Shown: one piece after another, positions 27,000 to 35,733 of the stretch
Numbering within the stretch: the stretch's first letter is position 1
Layout: every line of letters starts with the position of its first letter
Origin: Chiayiivirga flava
Lineage (GTDB): Bacteria; Pseudomonadota; Gammaproteobacteria; Xanthomonadales; Xanthomonadaceae
Assembly (NCBI RefSeq): GCF_014202825.1
Contig: NZ_JACHHP010000001.1
Coordinates: forward strand, 558,001-622,000
Direction: 5' to 3'
DNA length: 64,000 nucleotides
Program-made: the position numbers and the translations under genes
The notes under the pieces: model-generated
The model's input: only the letters and a program-made list of their open reading frames with translations
Told to the model about the DNA's origin: nothing
Database searches by the model: none

Positions 27000-29633
27000 T
27001 TAAGCCTCGGGCAGCCCCTCGCCTTCGCTCGACGCAGCAGCATTACCGGCATCATCCAGCGGCGGCAGCGCCGCATCCGAATTTGCCGACGCCGATGCAT
27101 CCTCGACGAAGGCCTCGATCGCCACCACGCCCACCAGCACTTCGTCCGCCGGCAGGCGGATCAGCGTCACGCCCTGCGTGTTGCGCCCCACGCGCGCGAT
27201 CTCGGACGCACGCGTGCGCACCAGCGTGCCCTGGTTGCTGATGAGAAGGATTTCGTGCGCCTCGTCCAGCTGCACCGCGCCCACCAGCCTGCCGTTGCGT
27301 TCGCTGGTCTGGATCGCGATCACGCCCTGGGTGCCGCGGCCCTTGGTCGGGTATTCGTCGAGCGGCGTGCGCTTGCCGTAGCCATTGGCGCTCGCGGTGA
27401 GGATGTCGCCGTCGCCGTCTGCGACGATCATCGAGACCACCTGCTCGCCCGCCGCCAGGCGCATGCCGCGCACGCCGGTGGCATTGCGGCCCATCGGGCG
27501 AACGGAATCCTCCTCGAAGCGCACACCTTTGCCGTTGGAGGCGAACAGCATGATGTTGCGCTCGCCGTTGGTGATCTGCGCATCGACCAGTGCGTCGCCG
27601 TCGTCGAGGTTGATCGCGATCTTGCCGCGCGCCAGTTCGAACGCGTATTCCGACAGCGGCGTCTTCTTCACCGTGCCGTTGCGCGTGGCGAAGAACACGT
27701 AGCAGTTCTCGGAATACTCGCGGATCGGCAGCACCGCCTGGATCTTCTCGCCGGCTTCGAGCGGCACGAAGTTGATGATCGGCCGCCCGCGCGCGTTCGG
27801 TCCGGCATCCGGCAACTGGTACACGCGCAGCCAGAACACGCGGCCGGTGCTGGTGAAGCACAGCAGCGTGTCGTGCGTGTTCGCCACCCACAGCCGTTCG
27901 ACGAAATCCTCTTCCTTCATCGCCGTGGCCGAGCGCCCCTTGCCGCCGCGCTTCTGCGCGCGATACGTGCTCACCGGCTGGCGCTTGGCGTAACCGGTGT
28001 GCGAGAGCGTGACGACCACGTCTTCCGGCGCGATCAGGTCGAGGATGTCGAGGTCTTCCTGGCTCTGGCGGATCTCGCTGCGGCGCGCGTCGCCGTATTC
28101 CTCGCGGATGTTGCGCAGTTCGTCGCGGATGACTTCGAGCAGGCGGTCGGGGTCTTCCAGGATGCGGATCAGCGCGGCGATCGTCTCCAGCAGCTGGCGG
28201 TATTCGTCGGTGAGCTTTTCCTGTTCCAGCCCGGTCAGGCGGTTCAGGCGCATCTCGAGGATTTCCTTGGCCTGCACCTCGGACAGCTGGTAGCCGTCGG
28301 CGTGCAGCCCGATCTCGCGCGACAGATCCTCCGGACGCGAAGCGTCGGCCCCGGCCGCTTCGAGCAGCGCGGCCACGAGTCCCGGCGCCCAGCGCCGCGC
28401 CAGCATGCGCTCGCGCGCCACCTGCGGGCTTTCGGAGGTCTTGATCAGCTCGATCATCTCGTCGATGTTCGCGAGCGCAACGGTCAAACCTTCGAGGATG
28501 TGCGCACGCGCGCGGGCTTTCCGCAGTTCGAAGATCGTGCGCCGCGTCACCACTTCGCGGCGGTGGCGGATGAAGGCCTCGAGGATCTGCTTGAGATTCA
28601 GCAGCTGCGGACGGCCGTCGACCAGCGCCACCATGTTGATGCCGAACACGTTCTGCATCTGGGTCTGCTGGTACAGGTTGTTCAGCACCACGTCGGCGGC
28701 TTCGCCGCGTTTGACCTCGATGTAGATGCGCATGCCGTCCTTGTCGGACTCGTCGCGCAGCTCGCTGATGCCTTCGAGCTTCTTCTCCTTCACCAGCTCG
28801 GCGATCTTCTCGATCAACCGCGCCTTGTTCACCTGATACGGCAGCTCGGTGACGATGATGGCTTCGCGGCCGTTGTCGTCGTTCACCTCGATGTCGGCGC
28901 GCGCACGGATCAGCACGCGGCCGCGGCCGGTGCGGTAGGCGTGGTGGATGCCGGCGGTGCCGTTGATGATGCCGGCGGTGGGGAAATCCGGGCCCGGCAC
29001 GAACTTGAGCAGGTCCTCGATGTCCAGATCGGGGGAGTCGATCAGCGCGATGGTGGCGTCGACGATCTCGGTGAGGTTGTGCGGAGGGATGTTGGTCGCC
29101 ATGCCCACCGCGATGCCGGCCGAACCGTTGATCAGCAGGTTCGGCACCCGCGTCGGAAGCACCCGCGGTTCGAGTTCCTTCTCGTCGTAGTTCGGCTGGA
29201 AGTCGACGGTTTCCTTGTCGATGTCGGCCAGCAGCTCGTGCGTGAGCTTGGTCATGCGTGCTTCGGTGTAACGCATCGCGGCGGCGTCGTCGCCGTCGAC
29301 CGAACCGAAGTTGCCCTGTCCGTCCACCAGCAGGTAGCGCAGCGAGAACGGTTGCGCCATGCGCACCAGCGTGTCGTACACCGACTGGTCGCCGTGCGGG
29401 TGGTATTTGCCGATCACGTCGCCGACGATACGGGCCGATTTCACGTGCGGGCGGTTGCTGTGCGTGCCCAGTTCGTTCATCGCGTACAGCACGCGACGAT
29501 GCACCGGTTTCAGTCCGTCCCTGACATCCGGAAGCGCGCGGCCCACGATCACGCTCATCGCGTAATCGAGGTAACTCTTGCGCATCTCGTCTTCGAGATT
29601 GACCGGAATGATTTCCTTCGCGAGGTCTGCCAT
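27000..29633 (-). CDS. gyrA: DNA gyrase subunit A
   Basis: GyrA, 877 residues, breaks and reseals DNA during negative supercoiling. Catalytic Tyr122 is in AMRYTEARM. The quinolone-resistance region reads [20 protein letters not shown], so position 83 is Gln and 84 Ser, with Asp87 retained (E. coli numbering coincides). The GyrA box QKRGGKG precedes the C-terminal beta-pinwheel. The acidic tail ends GEGLPEA. Length is normal. A TACAAT -10 box lies about 105 nt upstream. Confidence 0.98.
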   Translation of the reverse strand: MADLAKEIIPVNLEDEMRKSYLDYAMSVIVGRALPDVRDGLKPVHRRVLYAMNELGTHSNRPHVKSARIVGDVIGKYHPHGDQSVYDTLVRMAQPFSLRYLLVDGQGNFGSVDGDDAAAMRYTEARMTKLTHELLADIDKETVDFQPNYDEKELEPRVLPTRVPNLLINGSAGIAVGMATNIPPHNLTEIVDATIALIDSPDLDIEDLLKFVPGPDFPTAGIINGTAGIHHAYRTGRGRVLIRARADIEVNDDNGREAIIVTELPYQVNKARLIEKIAELVKEKKLEGISELRDESDKDGMRIYIEVKRGEAADVVLNNLYQQTQMQNVFGINMVALVDGRPQLLNLKQILEAFIRHRREVVTRRTIFELRKARARAHILEGLTVALANIDEMIELIKTSESPQVARERMLARRWAPGLVAALLEAAGADASRPEDLSREIGLHADGYQLSEVQAKEILEMRLNRLTGLEQEKLTDEYRQLLETIAALIRILEDPDRLLEVIRDELRNIREEYGDARRSEIRQSQEDLDILDLIAPEDVVVTLSHTGYAKRQPVSTYRAQKRGGKGRSATAMKEEDFVERLWVANTHDTLLCFTSTGRVFWLRVYQLPDAGPNARGRPIINFVPLEAGEKIQAVLPIREYSENCYVFFATRNGTVKKTPLSEYAFELARGKIAINLDDGDALVDAQITNGERNIMLFASNGKGVRFEEDSVRPMGRNATGVRGMRLAAGEQVVSMIVADGDGDILTASANGYGKRTPLDEYPTKGRGTQGVIAIQTSERNGRLVGAVQLDEAHEILLISNQGTLVRTRASEIARVGRNTQGVTLIRLPADEVLVGVVAIEAFVEDASASANSDAALPPLDDAGNAAASSEGEGLPEA

Positions 29634-29737
29634 GTTTTCCCGAAACTACGTCAGTGTGTGCTGCACGCCGGTGCAGGATCGAGGCCCGGTTTGCGGCGCC
29701 GATGCGGGCGGCCGCGTGGCCGCCGGACAAGCGCCGA

Positions 29738-29743
29738 ATTGTA
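29738..29743 (-). promoter_or_regulatory. Possible gyrA -10 box
   Basis: On the minus strand TTACAATT contains TACAAT, a 5 of 6 match to the sigma-70 -10, about 105 nt upstream of the gyrA start. No good -35 is visible. The gap to the divergent gene at 29792 is 158 nt. Confidence 0.4.
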
Positions 29744-29791
29744 ACACGCGGCAGCGGTCCGAGCCCTGTTTCCCGGCCTCCGGAGCATGCC

Positions 29792-31243
29792 ATGCCACTG
29801 TCCGCGCCTGACCCCGGGACATCGTCCGCAGGCAACGCGGCGGCGGACATGGCGCGTGCGCGCACCCGGCAGGCGTGGCTCTGCGTGGCACTCGTGCTCG
29901 CGGCCAAGGCGGGGGCGGCGCTGCTCGACACGACGGTGCGTCTTTTCATGGGCGATTCGGGCAGCTATCTGCTCGGCGCACTGACCGGCTGGGTGCCCGG
30001 CGACCGCTCGTTCCTGTACGGCTGGATGATCGGCGCCACCGCGGTTCCGCTGCATTCGATCCATGCGCTGTTCGCGCTGCAGACGCTGTTCGGCGTCGGC
30101 TCCGCGATGCTGCTCTACGCCTGGCTGCGTCGCGGCGTGGGTGCCGGCGCCGCGATTGCCACGCTGGCAGCGGTCGCCTTCGCGCTGGAACCGGCACAGC
30201 TGTTCTACGAGCGCATGGTGATGGCAGAAAGCGCGGGACTTCTTGCGCTGGCGCTGTTTTTTGCCGGCGCCAGCGTCTACGTCCGCAGCGGACGCTGGTA
30301 CTGGATCGCGGTGTACGTGACCTGCGGCTTGCTGGCAGTGGCGATGCGACTGAGCCTGCTGCCGATGGTGCTGGTGCTGGGATTGCTGGCGCCGCTCGTG
30401 CGGGGTATGTTCAATCCCGACGAACGCGCCCGCGCGTGGCGCCGGCGCATCGCGCGGACGGCATTGCATGCTGCCGTCGCCGCAGCATTCACGTTCGGCC
30501 TGCATTCGGCCTACACGCACTGGTACGGCGCGCTCGCGAAGACCGAGCCCGGGTACATCGCGCAGGCGGGCATGTTTCGCCTGGGCCTGGTGTTGCCGCT
30601 GGTGCACGCGGACCATCTGCGCGCCAGCGGCATCGACCCGGCGCTGCTCGACGAGCTGGCCATCGACCCGCGCGATCCGCGCCGGCGCGAGGCCCAACTG
30701 TGGCTGCCCGGAGGCATGCAGGCGACCCTGCGCCGGCACACGCGGGACGCGGATGCCGTCGCCGGAGAAATCTCGATGCGCGCCTTGCGCGACGACCCCC
30801 TGGGGCTGGTGCGGATGGGCCTGGCCACCGTGGCCGACTACTTCGATCCGACGGTCGCGGTGCCACGCCTGCACAACGATCTCGGCCGCGTCCCGCCCGA
30901 CGCGAGGCATGCGCAGATGCTGCTCGACGCGTTCGGCTACGACATCTCCGGCGTCCCGGCGAGCACCACGCCGGCGGTGCGCTGGTTCGCTTTCGGTGCG
31001 CCGTGGCTGGTGCTGTGCCTGCTGCTGCTCGCACCGCTGGCGCTGGCCGCCCTGGCGCTCGGCTGGCGCGCGCCCGGGCGCGACCTGCGTGTGCTGCTGT
31101 GCCTGGCGTCGCTCGGGCTCGTGGCTCAGCACGTGCTGTTTTCGCACATCGTCTCGTACCGCTACCTGCATCCGCTGCCGTGGTTCATGCTGGCGAACGG
31201 TGCCGCGCTGGCGGCCGCGTTGCGGTCGCGGTTGCGACGCTGA
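29792..31243 (+). CDS. Polytopic membrane protein, possibly GT-C glycosyltransferase-like
   Basis: 483 residues with about ten hydrophobic segments. After the first helix the loop LFMGDSGSYLLGALTGWVPGDRSFLYGW carries an acidic GDSxSYL motif. A second loop has LFYERMVMAESAGLLALALFF. These two motifs resemble the first acidic loop and the E-containing loop of GT-C glycosyltransferases (ArnT/mannosyltransferase fold), but no specific family is recognised. A large soluble insert occupies about residues 265-390. GGAG lies before the ATG at 29792. Divergent from gyrA. Function not assigned. Confidence 0.7.
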   Translation: MPLSAPDPGTSSAGNAAADMARARTRQAWLCVALVLAAKAGAALLDTTVRLFMGDSGSYLLGALTGWVPGDRSFLYGWMIGATAVPLHSIHALFALQTLFGVGSAMLLYAWLRRGVGAGAAIATLAAVAFALEPAQLFYERMVMAESAGLLALALFFAGASVYVRSGRWYWIAVYVTCGLLAVAMRLSLLPMVLVLGLLAPLVRGMFNPDERARAWRRRIARTALHAAVAAAFTFGLHSAYTHWYGALAKTEPGYIAQAGMFRLGLVLPLVHADHLRASGIDPALLDELAIDPRDPRRREAQLWLPGGMQATLRRHTRDADAVAGEISMRALRDDPLGLVRMGLATVADYFDPTVAVPRLHNDLGRVPPDARHAQMLLDAFGYDISGVPASTTPAVRWFAFGAPWLVLCLLLLAPLALAALALGWRAPGRDLRVLLCLASLGLVAQHVLFSHIVSYRYLHPLPWFMLANGAALAAALRSRLRR

Positions 31244-31320
31244 GGCGGGAAAGCGTGCGGGTGGGCGAATGCACTCTGGCGCGACTTGCACCGCACACCG
31301 CACACCGCACGCCCCACCCG

Positions 31321-32079
31321 TCACCCGCGCAGCAACGCCTCCAGCAGCCGCGGCAGCAGCGCATTGGTCGCCGCAAGATTCGCGAACACAGCGTCGAGCG
31401 CGATGTCCTCGCCATCGCCCGCGCCCGCCGCCCAGTTCGCGACCGGCGCAAGGCAGGCGTATTCGAGCCCCAGTTCGCGCGCGAGCGCCGCTTCCGGCAT
31501 GCCGGTCATGCCGACGAGATCGCACCCGTCGCGACGCATGCGTTCCACCTCGGCGCGCGTCTCGAAGCGCGGTCCCTGCGTGGCGCCATAGCAGCCGCCG
31601 TCGACGACGGTCACGTCGGCAGCCCGGGCCGCGGCCATCACATCGGCGCGCAAGGTGCCGGAGTAAGGCGCGCCGAATTCGGCGTGCAGCATCTCGCCCT
31701 GCCCGTCCCAGTACGTTGCCTCGCGGCCATGCGTGTAGTCGATGATCTGGTCCGGCAACGCCAGCGTGCGGGGGCCGAAGCGTTCGGTGATGCCGCCGAC
31801 GGTATTGATCGCGAGCACGCGGCGCGGCGCAAGATCGGCCAGCGCGCGCACGTTGGCGCGGTAGTTCACCCGATGCGGCGGCAGCGCATGGCCTTCGCCG
31901 TGGCGTGCGAGGAACGCGACGCGCGCGCCGAACAGGCGACCCACGCGGATCGGCCCGGACGGATCGCCGTACGGCGTCCTTGCCCGCACCGCGCGTTCTT
32001 CGACGAACTCTTCGAGCGCATACAGCCCCGTGCCGCCGATGACGGCCAGCGCGATGGTGTCGGAGACGACTGCACTCAC
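31321..32079 (-). CDS. mtiP: S-methyl-5'-thioinosine phosphorylase (MTAP/PNP family)
   Basis: 252-residue purine phosphorylase salvaging methylthio-nucleosides. The opening IALAVIGGTGLYALEEF and the phosphate loop FLARHGEGHALPPHRVNYRAN match MTAP/MTIP. CYGATQGPRFET and LVGMTGMPEAALARELGLEYACLA follow. The base-recognition position after this motif is Asn215 (VANWAAG) instead of the Asp pair that reads adenine in MTAP; that favours a 6-oxopurine substrate, methylthioinosine. The GTG start overlaps the hpt stop as GTGA (32076-32079), coupling it with hypoxanthine salvage. Confidence 0.85.
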   Translation of the reverse strand: MSAVVSDTIALAVIGGTGLYALEEFVEERAVRARTPYGDPSGPIRVGRLFGARVAFLARHGEGHALPPHRVNYRANVRALADLAPRRVLAINTVGGITERFGPRTLALPDQIIDYTHGREATYWDGQGEMLHAEFGAPYSGTLRADVMAAARAADVTVVDGGCYGATQGPRFETRAEVERMRRDGCDLVGMTGMPEAALARELGLEYACLAPVANWAAGAGDGEDIALDAVFANLAATNALLPRLLEALLRG

Positions 32080-32618
32080 AGCGCGTAGATCGCCGGCAGG
32101 TTGCGGCCCTGTTCGTTGTAGTCCATGCCGAAGCCGAACACGTAGCGGTCCGGCACGTCGACGCCGACGTAATCCGCCACCAGGCCCGGCACGCAGCGGT
32201 CGTGGTCCTTGCGCGTGAGCACGGCGATGCGCACTTCCTCCGCGCCTTCGGCCACGCAGGCCTCGCGCACCGCCTTGAGCGTGTGGCCCTCGTCGAGGAT
32301 GTCGTCCACCAGCAGCACGCGCCGGCCGCGCATCGGCACCTGCGGATGGCGCAGCCATGTCAGGCCGCCGCCGCGCGTCTTGCCGCGGTAACGCGTCGCG
32401 TGCAGGTAGTCGAACTCGAGATCGGTGCGGATCTGCAGCGCGAGCAGGGAGGCGAACAGCATGCCGCCGTGCATCACCGGCAGGTAGAGCGGACGCGTGC
32501 CGGCGTAGTCGCGATCGATCTGCGCAGCCATGCGCGCGATCGCGGCGTCGAGCGCGGCGCGGTCGTGGATGATGTCGGCCGTCGGCAGGACGGCGGCGAG
32601 GTCGGGCTGGTCGGTCAT
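32076..32618 (-). CDS. hpt: Hypoxanthine-guanine phosphoribosyltransferase family protein
   Basis: Purine phosphoribosyltransferase, 180 residues, converting hypoxanthine (or guanine) plus PRPP to the nucleotide. The PRPP-binding loop RRVLLVDDILDEGHTLKAV is central. YLPVMHGGMLFASLL and the C-terminal DYVGVDVPDRYVFGFGMDYNEQGRNLPAIYAL are typical of HPRT. The ATG at 32618 is preferred over a TTG six nt upstream. It is translationally coupled to the mtiP gene, so that hypoxanthine released there can be reused here. Confidence 0.9.
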   Translation of the reverse strand: MTDQPDLAAVLPTADIIHDRAALDAAIARMAAQIDRDYAGTRPLYLPVMHGGMLFASLLALQIRTDLEFDYLHATRYRGKTRGGGLTWLRHPQVPMRGRRVLLVDDILDEGHTLKAVREACVAEGAEEVRIAVLTRKDHDRCVPGLVADYVGVDVPDRYVFGFGMDYNEQGRNLPAIYAL

Positions 32619-32639
32619 GCGCAAGTCCGTGCTGTGGCG

Positions 32640-33641
32640 TCAGGCGATCGGATCGAGGGCGAGGCTAGCACGCGTGTCGTGCCAGCGCGTGTCGGCGACG
32701 AGGGCGTCCCACGCCGGCACGCTGCCGCGCCCGAGCAGCGGCGCGAACGTGTCCGCGGCGAAGCTGCGCGTACCGATGGCGGCGAGCGCGTCCGGCACGA
32801 GCTTGGGCGAACACACCAGCACGCTGTCGCAACCGGCATCGTAGTGCGCATGAAGGCGCGCGCCGATGCCACCGGCCGATTCGGCGGCGGCCATGCCGAT
32901 GTCGTCGCTGAAGACCACGCCGCGGAACCCCATCGCGTTGCGCAGATGGTCGATCCAGCGGCGCGAGTAGCCCGCAGGTTCCGCATCCACGGACGGGTAC
33001 GTCACGTGCGCCATCATCACCGCCTCGGCACCGGCGGTGATGCCGGCGCGGAACGGCAGCAGGTCGTTCGCTTCGAGTTCGGCGAGCGGACGCGCATCGA
33101 CGGCCGCATCGAAATGCGTGTCTTCCAGCACCGAGCCGTGCCCCGGAAAATGCTTTAGCGTGGCGGCCATGCCGACCGCGTGCATGCCGCGCAGATAGGC
33201 GGCGGCGAGGTCGGCGACGATACGCGGTTCGACATGAAACGCACGCTCACCGATGGCGCGGTTGCCGCGCTTGAGATCCACGACCGGCGCGAAACTCAGA
33301 TCCAGGCCGATCGCGCGCATCTCGCTCGCCATGAGCCAGGCGTGGCGTTCGGCCTGCGCGCGTGCGACATCGGGATCGGTATCGAACAGCGCGCCGAAGC
33401 GCGACAGCTCCGGCAACCGGCTGAAGCCTGCGCGGAAGCGCTGCACCGGCCCGCCTTCCTGGTCCACGCACAGCAGCAGCGGGCGCGGTGCGGCGGCGCG
33501 CAGTTCCGCGCACAGCTCGCTGACCTGCGCGCGCGAGGCGAAGTTGCGCGTGAACAGGATCACGCTGCCCACGGCGGGATGCTGCAGCCACCCGCGCTCG
33601 TCCGCGCCGAGCGTGGTGCCCGCGATGCCGATCACCAACAT
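32640..33641 (-). CDS. nagZ: Beta-N-acetylhexosaminidase NagZ
   Basis: NagZ, 333 residues, family 3 glycoside hydrolase releasing GlcNAc from anhydromuropeptides in cell-wall recycling; cytoplasmic. The fold is seen in LLLCVDQEGGPVQRFRAGFSRLP and the hallmark KHFPGHGSVLEDTHFDAAV, whose His/Asp loop supplies the acid-base residues. SDDIGMAAAE carries the nucleophile Asp region. The ATG at 33641 starts MLVIGIAGTTLG, normal for NagZ. It starts one nt after the stop of the CYTH gene and lies just upstream of hpt. Confidence 0.95.
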   Translation of the reverse strand: MLVIGIAGTTLGADERGWLQHPAVGSVILFTRNFASRAQVSELCAELRAAAPRPLLLCVDQEGGPVQRFRAGFSRLPELSRFGALFDTDPDVARAQAERHAWLMASEMRAIGLDLSFAPVVDLKRGNRAIGERAFHVEPRIVADLAAAYLRGMHAVGMAATLKHFPGHGSVLEDTHFDAAVDARPLAELEANDLLPFRAGITAGAEAVMMAHVTYPSVDAEPAGYSRRWIDHLRNAMGFRGVVFSDDIGMAAAESAGGIGARLHAHYDAGCDSVLVCSPKLVPDALAAIGTRSFAADTFAPLLGRGSVPAWDALVADTRWHDTRASLALDPIA

Positions 33642-33642
33642 G

Positions 33643-34164
33643 TCAGGGAGTCTCCGGAAAAGGACGGCGCTCGCCGTCGCTCCACACGGCATATGGCCGT
33701 GCCGCGAGGGCGAGATTGAAGTAGCGATTCAGGTGGGTGACTTCGGGGCCGAGCCACGCCGGGGTCTCGAAGGGCTCGTCGACCGCATCGAGCTCGATTT
33801 CCGCCACAACCAGGCCGGCGTTGTCGCCATGGAACTCGTCCACCTCCCACAGGTGGCCGGCGTGACGGACGTAATGGCGGTGCTTGTCGATGAGGCCGCC
33901 CGTGGCGAGCCTGAGCAGGGCCTCGGCGTCGGCGACGGGAATCGGGTAGTCGAACTCCTGCCGGCTGGGGCCGGGCTCGCGCGACTTCATGTTGATGAAG
34001 GCATCGCTGCCGGCGATGCGCACGCGCATCGAGACCTGCTGCGCGCCCGATTGCACCGACTCGAGGTCATTGAGGTAACCCTGCGCCATGCGCACGACGC
34101 GTTCGGCCTGCTGTCTCCACGCGTCGCCGCGGACGAGGAATTTGCGTTCGATTTCGAGGGGCAT
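33643..34164 (-). CDS. CYTH domain protein (inorganic triphosphatase-like)
   Basis: 173-residue CYTH-fold protein. The EIERKFLV opening (residues 4-11) gives the ExExK signature that binds triphosphate and metal. Alternating charged strands (QQVSMRVRIAG, AFINMKSREPG, EVDEFHG, LVVAEIELD) line the expected tunnel. Such proteins hydrolyse tripolyphosphate or thiamine triphosphate, and a few are adenylate cyclases; the substrate is not settled here. The final residues are unusual only in ending PFPETP. nagZ begins one nt after its stop. Confidence 0.88.
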   Translation of the reverse strand: MPLEIERKFLVRGDAWRQQAERVVRMAQGYLNDLESVQSGAQQVSMRVRIAGSDAFINMKSREPGPSRQEFDYPIPVADAEALLRLATGGLIDKHRHYVRHAGHLWEVDEFHGDNAGLVVAEIELDAVDEPFETPAWLGPEVTHLNRYFNLALAARPYAVWSDGERRPFPETP

Positions 34165-34196
34165 TGCAGTCTCGGGAGCGTGTCAGCGAATCGATC

Positions 34197-34224
34197 CGTC
34201 ATCCCGGCGTTCGCCGGGATGACG
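34197..34224. repeat. 13-bp perfect hairpin CGTCATCCCGGCG element
   Basis: CGTCATCCCGGCG (34197-34209) and its exact complement (34212-34224) flank a TT loop. It lies in the gap between rlmD and the CYTH gene. The sequence resembles a palindromic repeat common in many proteobacterial genomes (GTCATCCCGGCG...). It has no U-tract. Confidence 0.7.
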
Positions 34225-34288
34225 ACAGGAAGGCGGCGAGAACCCATGAAGGCCGAAGACGCATGGAGGTTCGGGAGAGTAAACCGCA

Positions 34289-35602
34289 TCAACCGCGCTC
34301 GAACAACGCGATCGATTCCACGTGCGCCGTGTGCGGAAACATGTCCATCACACCCGCGGCCCGGAGCACGTAGCCGTGCTCGCGCACGAGAATGCCGGCG
34401 TCGCGCGCGAGCGAGCCCGGGTGGCACGAGACATAGACGATGCGCCCGATGCCCGCCAGCGGCAGCTGCGGGATCGTGGCATCGGCGCCGGTGCGCGGCG
34501 GATCGAGCAGCAGCTTGTCGAAGCCCTCGCGCACCCACGGCTGGCCACGCAGATCGCGGCCGAGGTCCGCGGCGTGGAACTCGACGTTGGTCACGCCGTT
34601 GCGCCGCGCGTTGTCGCGCGCGCGCTGCACCAGCGTGGTCTCGCCTTCCACGCCCACCACCGACGCCGCGCGGCGCGCCAGCGGCAGGGTGAAATTGCCG
34701 AGCCCGCAGAACAGGTCGAGCACGCGGTCGGTCGGCTGCGGATCGAGCAGCGCGAGCGCGTGGTCGATCATGCGCGCATTCATCGGACCGTTGACCTGGA
34801 TGAAGTCGAGCGGACGGAAGTCGAAATCGACGTCGTATCCGGGCACGGCGAACCGCAGCGAGATCGTGTCGCCGACGAGCGGATGCACGCTGTCGTTGTT
34901 GCCCGGCTGCAGGTAAATGGCGAAGCCTTCGCGCTCGCCGAACGCGCGCAGCTTCGCGCGATCCTCGTCGCCGAGCGGCTCCAGGTTGCGGAAGACGAGC
35001 GCGGTGGCATCGTCGCCGGCGGCGACTTCGATCTGCGCGATCAGCGCGCGCGCGTCGAGACTGTCGACCAGCGCCGACAGCGCCGCGATGCGGCTGCCGA
35101 CCTGCGGCACCAGCACCTCGCAGCGTTCGATGTCGGCGACGAAGCGCGGATCGCGCTCGCGGAAGCCGACCAGTGTCCTGCCCTTCTTCGCCACGTGCTT
35201 GACGCCGAGGCGCGCCTTGCGCCGGTAGCCCCAGGGCTCGCCGGCGAGCGGCGCCAGCACCCGCTGCGGCGTCACGTGGCCGATGCGCTCGAAATTCTCC
35301 AGCAGTGTGTGCTGCTTGGCCGCGACCTGTGCGTCGGGCGCGAGGTGCTGCAACGCGCAGCCGCCGCAGATGCCGAAGTGCTCGCAGCGCGGGTGCACGC
35401 GATCGGGCGAAGCCTGCAGGATCTGCGTGGCGACGGCCTCGTCGAATGATTTCTTGCGCGCCGTGGTCAACGCACGCACGCGCTCGCCGGCCAGCGCGCC
35501 GGTGACGAACACGGCCTTGCCATCGACGCGCGCGACACCGCGGCCATCGTGGGTGAGATCGGTGATGTCGAGCTCGAGTTCGGGAAGCGGTCTGCGGGAC
35601 AC
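34289..35602 (-). CDS. rlmD: 23S rRNA (uracil-1939-C5)-methyltransferase RlmD
   Basis: RlmD (RumA), 437 residues, SAM-dependent methylation of U1939. An N-terminal TRAM domain (LDITDLTHDGRGVARVDGKAVFV) precedes Fe-S Cys residues in RCEHFGICGGCALQHL (C73, C79, C82) with a further Cys in ERCEVL. The methyltransferase core has LDLFCGLGNFTLPLA and LLLDPPRTGA. Catalytic Cys is in VYVSCHPGSLARD. The GTG start at 35602 is used. It is divergent from the CSLREA gene. Confidence 0.96.
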   Translation of the reverse strand: MSRRPLPELELDITDLTHDGRGVARVDGKAVFVTGALAGERVRALTTARKKSFDEAVATQILQASPDRVHPRCEHFGICGGCALQHLAPDAQVAAKQHTLLENFERIGHVTPQRVLAPLAGEPWGYRRKARLGVKHVAKKGRTLVGFRERDPRFVADIERCEVLVPQVGSRIAALSALVDSLDARALIAQIEVAAGDDATALVFRNLEPLGDEDRAKLRAFGEREGFAIYLQPGNNDSVHPLVGDTISLRFAVPGYDVDFDFRPLDFIQVNGPMNARMIDHALALLDPQPTDRVLDLFCGLGNFTLPLARRAASVVGVEGETTLVQRARDNARRNGVTNVEFHAADLGRDLRGQPWVREGFDKLLLDPPRTGADATIPQLPLAGIGRIVYVSCHPGSLARDAGILVREHGYVLRAAGVMDMFPHTAHVESIALFERG

Positions 35603-35733
35603 GGGCGTGCGCGAAGCGGTCGGCCGGCGATTTTCGCAGATCGCGGCGCCGCGTGCGCGAGCGTGGCCCCTGCCGCCGCCGTCGCGCGTGGAGTCGGGTG
35701 CACGTCCTCGTTCGAGCCCTCCCCGGAGCGACC

